Positions 49,606-56,755 of a DNA stretch of 56,755 nucleotides are shown here, one piece after another. The notes under the pieces were generated by a model, which saw nothing but the letters and a program-made list of their open reading frames with translations, ran no database searches and had not been told where the DNA came from. A program made the translations under genes and the position numbers. The DNA lies in the NCBI RefSeq assembly GCF_000737195.2, contig NZ_JALM01000055.1, forward strand, positions 1 to 56,755, written 5' to 3'. Numbering within the stretch: position 1 is the stretch's first letter; each line of letters begins with the position of its first letter. This stretch comes from Sciscionella sediminilitoris. Lineage in GTDB: Bacteria > Actinomycetota > Actinomycetes > Mycobacteriales > Pseudonocardiaceae.

Positions 49606-50262
49606 TTGACCGCACTCGACCCGCTGCCGCGCCGCATCCTCGGTCTCATCCAGGAGCGTGGCCTGCGCACCGGTGATCCGATGCCGACCGAGCTCGAACT
49701 GATCGACCAGCTCGCGGTGTCCCGCAACACGGTCCGCGAGGCGATCCGGTCACTGCGCGCGCTCGGCATCGTGGAGATCCGGCACGGGCACGGCACCTTC
49801 GTTGGCGAGGCCTCGCTGCACACCCTCTCCCCCTCGCTGACCTTCCGCGCGCTGGCCGGGGACATCGAGGGACTGCGCAATCTGGTCGAGGTGCGCGCCC
49901 TGATCGAGATCGGCACCATCCGCAGGCTGGCGGGCGAACTCGAGGCGGCCACCCTGGACCGGCTCGACGAGCTGTGCACCCGGATGGAGCAGGTGGAACT
50001 GCACGCCGAGGCGGACCGGGAATTCCACCACACGCTCTACGCCGGGTTGGACAATCCGCTGATCGGCCAGCTGGTGGACCTGTTCTGGACCGCCTATCTG
50101 GACGCGCGCGCCGGGATGCGGGTCCCGGAGTCGAACGCGACCGACTGCGTCGCGGACAACCACCGCGCCATCCTCGCCGCGTTGCGCACCGGGGATCCCG
50201 AGGCGGCGAGCCAGGCGATGGCCGCGCACTTCGCCGATCTGCAGGACCGGCTCACGGCCTAG
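49606..50262 (+). CDS. GntR family regulator, FadR subfamily, with TTG start
   Basis: 218 residues. Winged helix: RRILGLIQERGLRTGDPMPTE, then LIDQLAVSRNTVREAIRSLRALGIVEIRHGHGTFVG; FCD domain with FHHTLYAGLDNPLIGQLV and the NHRAILAALRTGDPEAAS C-terminus. TTG at 49606 is chosen because AAAGGAG lies six bases upstream and no other start fits. It probably controls the divergent MFS-DapA-TauD operon. Confidence 0.9.
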   Translation: MTALDPLPRRILGLIQERGLRTGDPMPTELELIDQLAVSRNTVREAIRSLRALGIVEIRHGHGTFVGEASLHTLSPSLTFRALAGDIEGLRNLVEVRALIEIGTIRRLAGELEAATLDRLDELCTRMEQVELHAEADREFHHTLYAGLDNPLIGQLVDLFWTAYLDARAGMRVPESNATDCVADNHRAILAALRTGDPEAASQAMAAHFADLQDRLTA

Positions 50263-50272
50263 AGTTCCCGGC

Positions 50273-50953
50273 TCAGAACCCCCGAAGATCCGCCTCCGCC
50301 TGTTCGAGCAGCGCCTCGACCGCGCGCACCGCGTCCTCGGGAGCCTTGGCGCGCACCGCGTCCAGGATCGCGCGGTGCGCGGGCTCGGGATCGGCCCAGT
50401 GCTCCCGCGCGTGCACGATCCGGTCCCGGACCCCGAGCCCGGCCACGATCACCACATCCATTCTGGAGAGCAGTTCGTTGTGCGCGGCATCGAGCAGGGC
50501 GCGGTGGAATTCCAGATCCGCGGCGATCATCGCGTCCGCGTCCGTGTGCGCGGCGACCATGGCCGCCATCGCGGATTCGAGCGCGGCCAGGTCCTCCTCG
50601 GTGCGCCGCACGGCAGCGAGCCGGGCGCCAGCGGGTTCCACGATGGCGCGCACCTCGGCGAGATTGCCAAGGAAATCCCGGTCCGGGCGGGCACCGCCGT
50701 GCCAGCGCAGCAGGTCGGCATCGAGCAGGTGCCACTGCGCGCGCGGGCGGACCACGGTGCCCCGTTTCTGCCGTGATTCCACCATTCCCTTGGCCCCGAG
50801 CACCTTCAGCGCCTCACGCACCACGGTCTTGCTCACCCCGAGTTCGCGCTCCAGGTCCTCGGCGAACAGTGTCGAACCCGGCGGGTGATCCCCGCGCACG
50901 ATCCCGGTACCGATCGCCTCGACGATCTGGCCGTGCAGTCCGCGCGCGGTCAC
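50273..50953 (-). CDS. GntR family regulator, FadR subfamily (second copy)
   Basis: 226 residues. Winged helix near the N-terminus (LHGQIVEAIGTGIVRGD, then LGVSKTVVREALKVLGAKGMVESRQKRGTVV), then FCD domain with FHRALLDAAHNELLSRMD and HRAILDAVRAKAPEDAVRA. The start is GTG 50953, overlapping the SDR stop (GTGA). The pair is divergent from the GH59 operon, so it probably controls galactoside use. DgoR-like regulators of galactonate metabolism are in the same subfamily. Confidence 0.9.
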   Translation of the reverse strand: MTARGLHGQIVEAIGTGIVRGDHPPGSTLFAEDLERELGVSKTVVREALKVLGAKGMVESRQKRGTVVRPRAQWHLLDADLLRWHGGARPDRDFLGNLAEVRAIVEPAGARLAAVRRTEEDLAALESAMAAMVAAHTDADAMIAADLEFHRALLDAAHNELLSRMDVVIVAGLGVRDRIVHAREHWADPEPAHRAILDAVRAKAPEDAVRAVEALLEQAEADLRGF

Positions 50954-51702
50954 GCGGACTCCTTGGCCACACTCCACCCGCCGTCCACGACGAGTTCGGT
51001 TCCGGTGATGAACGAGGCCTCGGGCGCGGCGAGGAACGCGACCGCCGCCGCGACCTCCTCGGCCCGCCCCAACCGGCCCGCCGGGGTGGCCGCGACGGTG
51101 CTCGCCCGGCCGTGCTCATCCACCCGGTCCCAGGCCCCGGTCAGCACCGGACCGGGGAGCACGGTGTTCACCCGGATCCGCGGCGCGTACTCCACGGCAA
51201 GCTGACGGGCCAGTGAACACAGCGCCCCCTTGCTCGCCGCGTAGGCGGGATGCGCGGGCAGTCCGGTGTGCGCGTGCACCGAGGAGGTGAACACGATCGC
51301 CCCGGAGTTCTCCCAGAGCAGCCCGTGACAGGCACGCACCCCGTGGTACGCGCCGCCGAGGTTGACCGCGATCTGGCGTTCCCACTCCTGCGGGCTCATC
51401 TCCTGTGCGGGCCGCCGGATCACGGTGAACGCGTTGCAGTGCAACACATCCAGGCGTCCGTATTCGGTACGCAGCTGTTCGGCGAGCGCGGACCAGTCGC
51501 CCTCATCGGCCACATCCGCGCGCCGGTGCCCGACCCGGTACCCCTCGGCGCGCAACTGCGCGGCGAGCTCGGATCCGTCGGCGATATCGGCGAGCAGCAC
51601 CGCGGCCCCTTCCTCGGCGAGCCTGCGCACCGTGGCCGCGCCGATCCCGGACGCGCCCCCGGTGACCAGGGCGACCCTGCCGGTGAACCGCTCGCTTCCC
51701 AT
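50950..51702 (-). CDS. Short-chain dehydrogenase/reductase (SDR)
   Basis: 250 residues, classical SDR: TGxxxGIG as VTGGASGIGAATVRRL, NAF for NAG, catalytic S in VFTSSVHAHTG and YAASKGAL (YxxxK), plus RVNTVLPGPVLT. Predicted NAD(P)-dependent oxidation of a hydroxyl; neighbouring GH59 and sugar porter suggest a hexose dehydrogenase. ATG 51702 preceded by GGAGG. In operon with the GntR. Confidence 0.9.
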   Translation of the reverse strand: MGSERFTGRVALVTGGASGIGAATVRRLAEEGAAVLLADIADGSELAAQLRAEGYRVGHRRADVADEGDWSALAEQLRTEYGRLDVLHCNAFTVIRRPAQEMSPQEWERQIAVNLGGAYHGVRACHGLLWENSGAIVFTSSVHAHTGLPAHPAYAASKGALCSLARQLAVEYAPRIRVNTVLPGPVLTGAWDRVDEHGRASTVAATPAGRLGRAEEVAAAVAFLAAPEASFITGTELVVDGGWSVAKESA

Positions 51703-51732
51703 CGCGCCTCCTTACCGAGAATTCGACATTAA

Positions 51733-51751
51733 TTATGCATAAATCTTGACG
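51733..51751 (+). promoter_or_regulatory. Divergent promoter region with TTATGCATAA palindrome
   Basis: TTATGCATAA (51733-51742) is a perfect 10-bp palindrome followed by TTGACG (51746-51751), a possible -35 for the GH59 operon. Leftward, the same AT-rich block can give CATAAT as -10 for the SDR-GntR operon. It is the most probable site for the GntR at 50273. Confidence 0.5.
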
Positions 51752-51806
51752 GAGCACACACCGAGGCCGCAAGATCCTTGCCGGCTCCCGATTCCCGGAG
51801 GTGCAC

Positions 51807-53723
51807 ATGCGCACAGCGGCCGCCTTCTGTCTCGCGGTACTCCTCACCCTCACCATGACCGGAGCGAGTCCCGCCGCACAGACCAGGATCAGCGTGGACG
51901 GATCTGCCGCGGGCAGAACCTTCGACGGGCTCGGCGCACTCTCCGCCGGTGCTTCCTCGCGACTGCTGATCGACTACCCCGAACCACAGCGCTCCCAGAT
52001 CCTCGACTATCTGTTCAAACCCGGCTACGGGGCGAACATCCAGCTGCTCAAGATCGAGATCGGCGGGGACACCAACTCCACCGACGGCAGCGAACCGAGC
52101 CACGAACGCGCGCCCGGTGCGGTGGACTGCGGGCGCGGCTACGAATGGTGGCTCGCCGAGCAGGCGGTCAAGCGCAATCCCGGCATCAAGCTGGGCGCGC
52201 TCACCTGGGGCACCCCCGGCTGGGTCGGCAAGGGCAAGCAGACGGTGTGGACGAACGAGTTCATCGACTACCAGCTCTCCTGGATGCGCTGCGCGAAACA
52301 GCACCACCTGAACATCGACTATCTGGGCGGCTGGAACGAGAAGGGCAACGATCCCGGCTGGTACACCCGGTTCCGCGCAGCGCTGGACGAGCACGGCTAT
52401 CGCAGGGTGAAACTCGTCGCCGACGACAGCTTCAACTGGGATGTGCTCAAGGACATGGGCAAGGACAAGGCATTCGCGCGCGCCGTGGACGTCGTCGGCC
52501 AGCACTATCCCTGCGGTTATCTCACCGAGCACACCGACTGCACCAGCCCGAAGGAGGCCAAGACCGCGGGCAAACCGCTATGGGCGAGCGAACAGGGATC
52601 CCAGCGCTACGACCTCGGTGCCACCGCACTCGCCCGGTCGATCAACCGCGGCTACACCGATGGACGGATGACCGGGAACATCAACTGGGCACTGGAATGG
52701 TCGGCCTACAAGGGACTGCCGTTCGACGGCGATGGGCTGCTCGAGGCGAACGAGCCGTGGTCCGGGCACTACGCGCTCGGCGCCAGCGTCTGGGTGCTCG
52801 CGCAGACCACCCAGTTCACCGCGCCCGGCTGGCGTTATCTGGACAGCGGGAGCACCCGCATCCCGGGCGGCAGCGTGGTCAGCCTGCGCGAGCCGAAGGG
52901 AGCGGACTGGAGCAGTATCGCCGAGACGCTGAACGCCAAGACCCCGCAGCGGCTGGCTTTCCAGGTCTCCAACGGGCTCAGCGACGCCCCGGTGCACGTG
53001 CGTGCGACGAAACCGGACTCGGACGATCCGCGCGACTGGTTCACCGATGCGGGCACGATCAGCCCGCAGAACGGGAAGTTCGCCTTCACCGCAGAGCCCG
53101 GCATGGTGTACTCGTTCTCCACGAAGGGCGGGCAAGGCAAGGGATCCGCGAGCGCACCGGCCGCGCATCCCTGGCAGCTGCCGTATTCCGAGGACTTCGA
53201 GCACGGCCCGACTCCGCGTTATCTCTCCGATCTCGGTGGAAGCTTCGCCAACGCGCCGTGCACCGGCCGGTCCGGGCACTGCCTGCGCCAGGAAGTGGAC
53301 CGGCAGCCGGTGCAGTGGAACAAACTGCACAACGCCCCGAAAACGGTGATCGGCGATCCGGACTGGACCGACTACACCGTGGGCGTGGACGCGCGGCTGG
53401 CCGCCAAGGGCACCGTGGATCTCGGCGCCCGCGTGGTGAACGGAACCAGTGGCTACCACCTGCTGCTCAACAGTGACGGCGGCTGGCAGCTGGTGAAACG
53501 CACCGCCGACGGCACCCAGAAGTCGTTGAAGGAAGACAGGATCGGCTCCGGGAACGGCTGGCATCGCCTGGAACTGCGCCCCCGCGGGGCACGGGTCACC
53601 GCAACCGTGGACGGTAAGCAGCTGGCCACGGTCGCCGATCCGGACTACACGATCGGGCAGGTCTCGCTCGGCGTGGACGGCTGGCAGCACGCGGAGTTCG
53701 ACAATCTCCGGGTGACTCGATGA
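51807..53723 (+). CDS. Secreted GH59 family glycosidase (galactocerebrosidase-like)
   Basis: 638 residues with a signal peptide (MRTAAAFCLAVLLTLTMTGA, AxA cleavage near residue 24). The GH59 core closely follows mammalian GALC: FDGLGALSAGASSRLLIDYPEP, ILDYLFKPGYGANIQLLKIEIGGD, RGYEWWLAEQA. The acid/base Glu is E178 (GGWNEKG) and the nucleophile Glu is E262 (WASEQG). The C-terminal part (about 450-638) is a lectin-like beta-sandwich domain as in GALC. It would release galactose from galactosyl lipids or glycans outside the cell. ATG 51807 is five bases after GGAGG. ATGA overlap with the sugar porter. Confidence 0.93.
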   Translation: MRTAAAFCLAVLLTLTMTGASPAAQTRISVDGSAAGRTFDGLGALSAGASSRLLIDYPEPQRSQILDYLFKPGYGANIQLLKIEIGGDTNSTDGSEPSHERAPGAVDCGRGYEWWLAEQAVKRNPGIKLGALTWGTPGWVGKGKQTVWTNEFIDYQLSWMRCAKQHHLNIDYLGGWNEKGNDPGWYTRFRAALDEHGYRRVKLVADDSFNWDVLKDMGKDKAFARAVDVVGQHYPCGYLTEHTDCTSPKEAKTAGKPLWASEQGSQRYDLGATALARSINRGYTDGRMTGNINWALEWSAYKGLPFDGDGLLEANEPWSGHYALGASVWVLAQTTQFTAPGWRYLDSGSTRIPGGSVVSLREPKGADWSSIAETLNAKTPQRLAFQVSNGLSDAPVHVRATKPDSDDPRDWFTDAGTISPQNGKFAFTAEPGMVYSFSTKGGQGKGSASAPAAHPWQLPYSEDFEHGPTPRYLSDLGGSFANAPCTGRSGHCLRQEVDRQPVQWNKLHNAPKTVIGDPDWTDYTVGVDARLAAKGTVDLGARVVNGTSGYHLLLNSDGGWQLVKRTADGTQKSLKEDRIGSGNGWHRLELRPRGARVTATVDGKQLATVADPDYTIGQVSLGVDGWQHAEFDNLRVTR

Positions 53724-55051
53724 ACCGCTTCGTGCTGGCCGTTTCCGCGATCTCTGCGCTCGGCGGGATGCTGTTCGGCTACGACATCGGGGTGATCTCC
53801 GGAGCGCTGCTGTTCCTGGCGCACGATTTCGGGCTCGGCCCGTTCCTGCAGGGCGTGGTGACCAGCGCGCTGCTGGTGGGTGCCGCGGTCGGCGCGCTGG
53901 CCGGTGGCCGGCTCGCCGATCGGTTCGGCAGGCGCGCGGTGCTCATCACCGCCGCCGGGGTGTTCGTGCTCGGTGCGCTCGGTTCGGCGTTCGCCCCGGA
54001 AACCTGGACCCTGGTGATCGCGCGGTTCGTGCTCGGCCTCGCGGTCGGCTCGGCCTCGCTGGTGGTTCCGCTCTACATCGCCGAGATGACCCCGGCGGCC
54101 AACCGGGGCGCGCTCGTCTCGCTCAACCAGCTGATGATCACCATCGGCATCCTGGTGTCCTATCTGATCAATTCCGCGCTCGCCCCGGCGCAGGCCTGGC
54201 GCTGGATGCTCGGACTGGCAGCGATCCCGGCGATCGCGCTCGGCATCGGCATGCTGCTGCTCCCGGACACCCCGCGCTGGTTCCTGAGCAAGAACCGCCC
54301 GACAGACGCGGAATCCGTGCTGCGCAAGGGAAGGGCACCGGCCGAGGTGGGGCCCGAGCTGGCCGAGATCGGCCGGGTGCTGGAGACCGAGCGCGGCGCC
54401 GTGCGGGGACTGTCCGCGCTGCGCGGGCCGCGGGTACGTCCGCTGCTGATCGTCGGCGTCGGGCTCGCGATCATCCAGCAGATCACCGGGATCAACACGA
54501 TCATCTACTTCGCGCCGTCCATCCTGCGCGCCACCGGATTCGGCACCTCCGGGGCGATCCTATCCACGGTCGGGGTGGGTGTGGTCAACGTCCTGCTCAC
54601 CGTGGTCGCCATCGGCCTGATCGACCGCATCGGGCGCAGGCCGCTCGCGCTCATCGGGCTCGCCGGGATGGCCCTGTCCGCCGCCCTGCTCGGCGCGGTC
54701 TACCTGTTGCCGAGCCTGACCGGATTCGGTGGCTACGCCGCCTTCGTGTGCATCGCCGCCTACGTGGCCTGCTACGCCGTCAGCCTCGGTCCCGTGGTGT
54801 GGCTGATGATCTCCGAGATCTATCCGCTGCGGATCCGCGGCTCCGCGATGAGCGTTTCCACCATCGCGCTGTGGCTGACCAATGTGCTCGTGGCGCTCAC
54901 TTTTCTTTCGCTGTTCTCCGCGATCGGGGCCAGCGCCACCTTCTGGATCTACGCCGGTATCTGCCTCGCCTCCTGGCTGTTCACCTACCGGCTCGTCCCG
55001 GAGACCAAACAGCGCACCCTGGAACAGATCGAGGCGGAGCTGGCTTCGTGA
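53720..55051 (+). CDS. MFS sugar porter (galactose/xylose:H+ symporter type)
   Basis: 443 residues with twelve membrane helices. Sugar-porter signatures: GYDIGVISGALLFL, GGRLADRFGRRAVL, VPLYIAEMTPAANRG (PESPR-like), RWMLGLAAIPA, LPDTPRWFL, QQITGINTIIYFAPSI, IDRIGRRPL and SEIYPLRIRGSAMS with PETK at the end. It imports a hexose freed by GH59. The ATG lies in the GH59 stop (ATGA). A divergent SDR could oxidise the sugar inside the cell. Confidence 0.94.
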   Translation: MNRFVLAVSAISALGGMLFGYDIGVISGALLFLAHDFGLGPFLQGVVTSALLVGAAVGALAGGRLADRFGRRAVLITAAGVFVLGALGSAFAPETWTLVIARFVLGLAVGSASLVVPLYIAEMTPAANRGALVSLNQLMITIGILVSYLINSALAPAQAWRWMLGLAAIPAIALGIGMLLLPDTPRWFLSKNRPTDAESVLRKGRAPAEVGPELAEIGRVLETERGAVRGLSALRGPRVRPLLIVGVGLAIIQQITGINTIIYFAPSILRATGFGTSGAILSTVGVGVVNVLLTVVAIGLIDRIGRRPLALIGLAGMALSAALLGAVYLLPSLTGFGGYAAFVCIAAYVACYAVSLGPVVWLMISEIYPLRIRGSAMSVSTIALWLTNVLVALTFLSLFSAIGASATFWIYAGICLASWLFTYRLVPETKQRTLEQIEAELAS

Positions 55052-55302
55052 CCGGTTATAGCTTGCTGACGCGTTGTCGACGCGAGTGATGGGTGGTTGG
55101 CCGTCGATGGCGGCGTGGTTAGTGAAGAACGAGGCGGCGCGGCGGGGCTCGGGGCTGTTTCGGCCGTGGACACGCCAGCCGCCTCCATCGCGGAGCCGGC
55201 CGACTGGCATTACGGTGGACCACGGGGATCTCCGGAAACCAGGTACGAACCTCAACCACTCACACCTCACCCGGGAAGCTTCCCCGCTATCAAGCCGCCA
55301 CA

Positions 55303-56250
55303 CCGTCGACAACGCAGTCTGCGCGACAATTCCTCGGTCGAATCCGGTACAACAACCCCATCGTGGGTCTCGCCGAAACACGTCGGATCGCCGAACGAGC
55401 GCGGGCCTTGTTCGGCGCGCTCGGCATCAGTGGTGAACCACTCTCGCCGGATCTGCCGAATACCGCGGAAACCTATTTGCGCGGGGAAATCGGTAGCGAG
55501 CACGTGGACCGGATACGTAAATTCGCCGCCGAACTGCCCGCGGATGTGTTGACCGCTGAATCCTGGCCGATCGCGGAGAACTGCCTGGCGCAGATCGCCG
55601 CTGAGACCGGGCCGCGTGGGTTGAGCCGCCCGATCCGGGGGCTGCATGCGCGGCTCGATCCGGATGGGCAAGCGCCGAACGAGCATGCGCCCACGCGACC
55701 GCGCCGGGAAATCCGGCTACAGCAACGCACCGGCGACTGGCTCATCGAAGGCCACCTGGACCAGGAAACCGGGCTGAAGCTGCGCGGTGTTCTCGACGCA
55801 CTCGGCAAGAACCGCAGCCCGGAAACCGTTGACGGCGCCACGGTGTTTCGACGGCCGAGTGAACGGGATGCCGAAACGTTCGCCGAGATCGTCCAGCTCG
55901 CGGCGAATCCGGAGAGTTTTCCCGAAAACGGCGGCGAACCGTTCACCATCATGGTCACCATGACCGAACAGGAGCTGCGTGACGGCATCGGCACCGCCAC
56001 CACCCACACTGCGCCGCCGACTCATCGCCCGAGACAAGGGATGCGCACACCCCGACTGCGACAAACCACCAGCCCTCACCCAGGCCCACCACATTCGGCA
56101 CCACGCCAACGGCGGACTCACCACCGAGGAGAACATGGTGCTGCTCTGCGCCTACCACCACACCCTGATCCACAACACCGCGTGGGAAGTCCGCATCCGC
56201 ACGGGGCGGCCCGAATTCGGTCCGCCGGACTATCGCGCAACGGTCTCCGC
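55303..56250 (+). pseudogene. Broken DUF222/HNH endonuclease-like gene
   Basis: In one frame the DUF222 domain is readable: RYNNPIVGLAETRRIAERAR, ETYLRGEIGSEHVDRIRKF, AAETGPRGLSRPIRGLHARL, GHLDQETGLKLRGVLDAL, LQQRTGDWL. After about 55985 the sequence loses the expected linker and continues in another frame with RRRLIARDKGCAHPDCDKPP and QAHHIRHHANGG, a complete HNH core (CxxC, HH, N, HHTLIH). The linker deletion and frameshift, and the uncertain N-terminus upstream of 55300 (in-frame stop at 55120), make it a pseudogene. Its end runs into the GNAT gene. Confidence 0.8.
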
Positions 56251-56730
56251 GGGCCGCCAGACAAGGCGAACATCCGGCTCGCCCTCCTCATTGCGGGATC
56301 CATCGGTGCGCTGCACGGCGAGAAAACCGTGCCGTTCGTAAAACCGCCGCGCCGGTTGGTTGACCTCGAAGGTCCACAGACCCAGTCCCTGGGGCCGCAA
56401 ACGCTTGGCCAACGCGATGAACCGGTCTCCCACGCCCCGGCCACGCCAGGACGGCTCCAGGTACAGCTGCTCCAGTTCCGCGTCCTCCAGCACCAGCAAC
56501 CCGATCACGGCTTCCCCGGAACCAGAGTCCCCGTCCACGGCGACCCATGCCTCGCATTCGGGCACCACCACCGCCGAGAACCAGTCCCGCACCTCGTCAT
56601 CGTCATGCGCGCGCCGCACGGTCGGCAGGGCGGCGGCGAAGGCACGCAACCACACCTCGGCCATACCGCGCGCATCGGCGGCTTCGGCGCGCCGGAACAC
56701 GAGAGCGGCAGCATCAAGAACGGCGTTCAT
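56230..56730 (-). CDS. GNAT family N-acetyltransferase
   Basis: 166 residues. Acetyl-CoA binding motif A is AELEQLYLEPSWRGRGVGDRFI (R/QxxGxG as RGRGVG), then FEVNQPARRFYERHGF (motif B, with the Tyr near the CoA). Substrate unknown. The ATG at 56730 is the last in the window region; no clear Shine-Dalgarno. It overlaps the 3' end of the DUF222/HNH relic, consistent with that gene no longer being expressed. Confidence 0.85.
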   Translation of the reverse strand: MNAVLDAAALVFRRAEAADARGMAEVWLRAFAAALPTVRRAHDDDEVRDWFSAVVVPECEAWVAVDGDSGSGEAVIGLLVLEDAELEQLYLEPSWRGRGVGDRFIALAKRLRPQGLGLWTFEVNQPARRFYERHGFLAVQRTDGSRNEEGEPDVRLVWRPAETVAR

Positions 56731-56755
56731 CGGGAAAACCCTAAAGGTTGTCCCG

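Overview
The window is about 57 kb of high-GC actinobacterial chromosome. GTG starts and 4-bp ATGA/GTGA gene overlaps are common. The gene families are typical of mycolic-type or Pseudonocardiaceae-like actinomycetes: an F420-type LLM oxidoreductase, a SAV2177-family methyltransferase, a TIGR03086 protein, a PapA-like acyltransferase, a fatty acyl-AMP ligase (FAAL), an Rv3406-like dioxygenase and a DUF222/HNH relic. I cannot name the genus. I saw no rRNA, tRNA, CRISPR array or intact insertion sequence.

Layout, left part (1-32 kb). The left edge cuts a secreted-type lipase. A TetR gene diverges from a GT1 glycosyltransferase plus LLM oxidoreductase pair. A metallophosphoesterase diverges from a PapA-like acyltransferase, DHA2 exporter and CitE-like lyase run. 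A tightly coupled minus-strand operon (CoA-transferase, CitE-like lyase, cyclase, CocE-type hydrolase) faces a GntR regulator. After about 850 bp of relic and structured DNA come a membrane-anchored molybdopterin oxidoreductase, a SAM methyltransferase, an SRPBCC-ArsR-DUF899 operon with a clear operator, an MpaB-like oxygenase with an orphan palindrome, and a transporter whose 3' end overlaps a slipin gene for 156 bp. A sugar epimerase, a TetR/flavin monooxygenase pair, and a divergent surface-glycan locus (membrane protein, response regulator, kinase against GT2, DUF2064, methyltransferase) follow.

Central biosynthetic locus (about 32.1-41.6 kb). An acyl carrier protein, an ABC exporter (ATPase plus permease), a FAAL, a beta-lactamase-fold protein whose nucleophile position is Cys rather than Ser, a TetR repressor with its own palindrome, a crotonase, and a convergent single-module NRPS (adenylation, thiolation, terminal reductase, then a 226-residue unrecognised tail, with no condensation domain) form a compact lipid-amino-acid gene set. 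The best inference is that a fatty acid is activated by the FAAL, loaded on the ACP, joined to an amino acid on the NRPS, released reductively as aldehyde or alcohol, and exported. The acyl-transfer step has no conventional enzyme here, and the Cys-variant protein is a candidate. This is the most promising undescribed system in the window.

Right part (41.7 kb to the end). A VC0807-type membrane protein, a TetR/hydrolase pair facing a carboxylesterase, and a catabolic island follow. The island contains a TauD-type dioxygenase, a DapA-family aldolase/lyase and an MFS carrier under a GntR. It also has an SDR plus second GntR divergent from a secreted GH59 (galactocerebrosidase-family) glycosidase that overlaps a sugar-porter gene. 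The window ends with a broken DUF222/HNH gene and a GNAT acetyltransferase.
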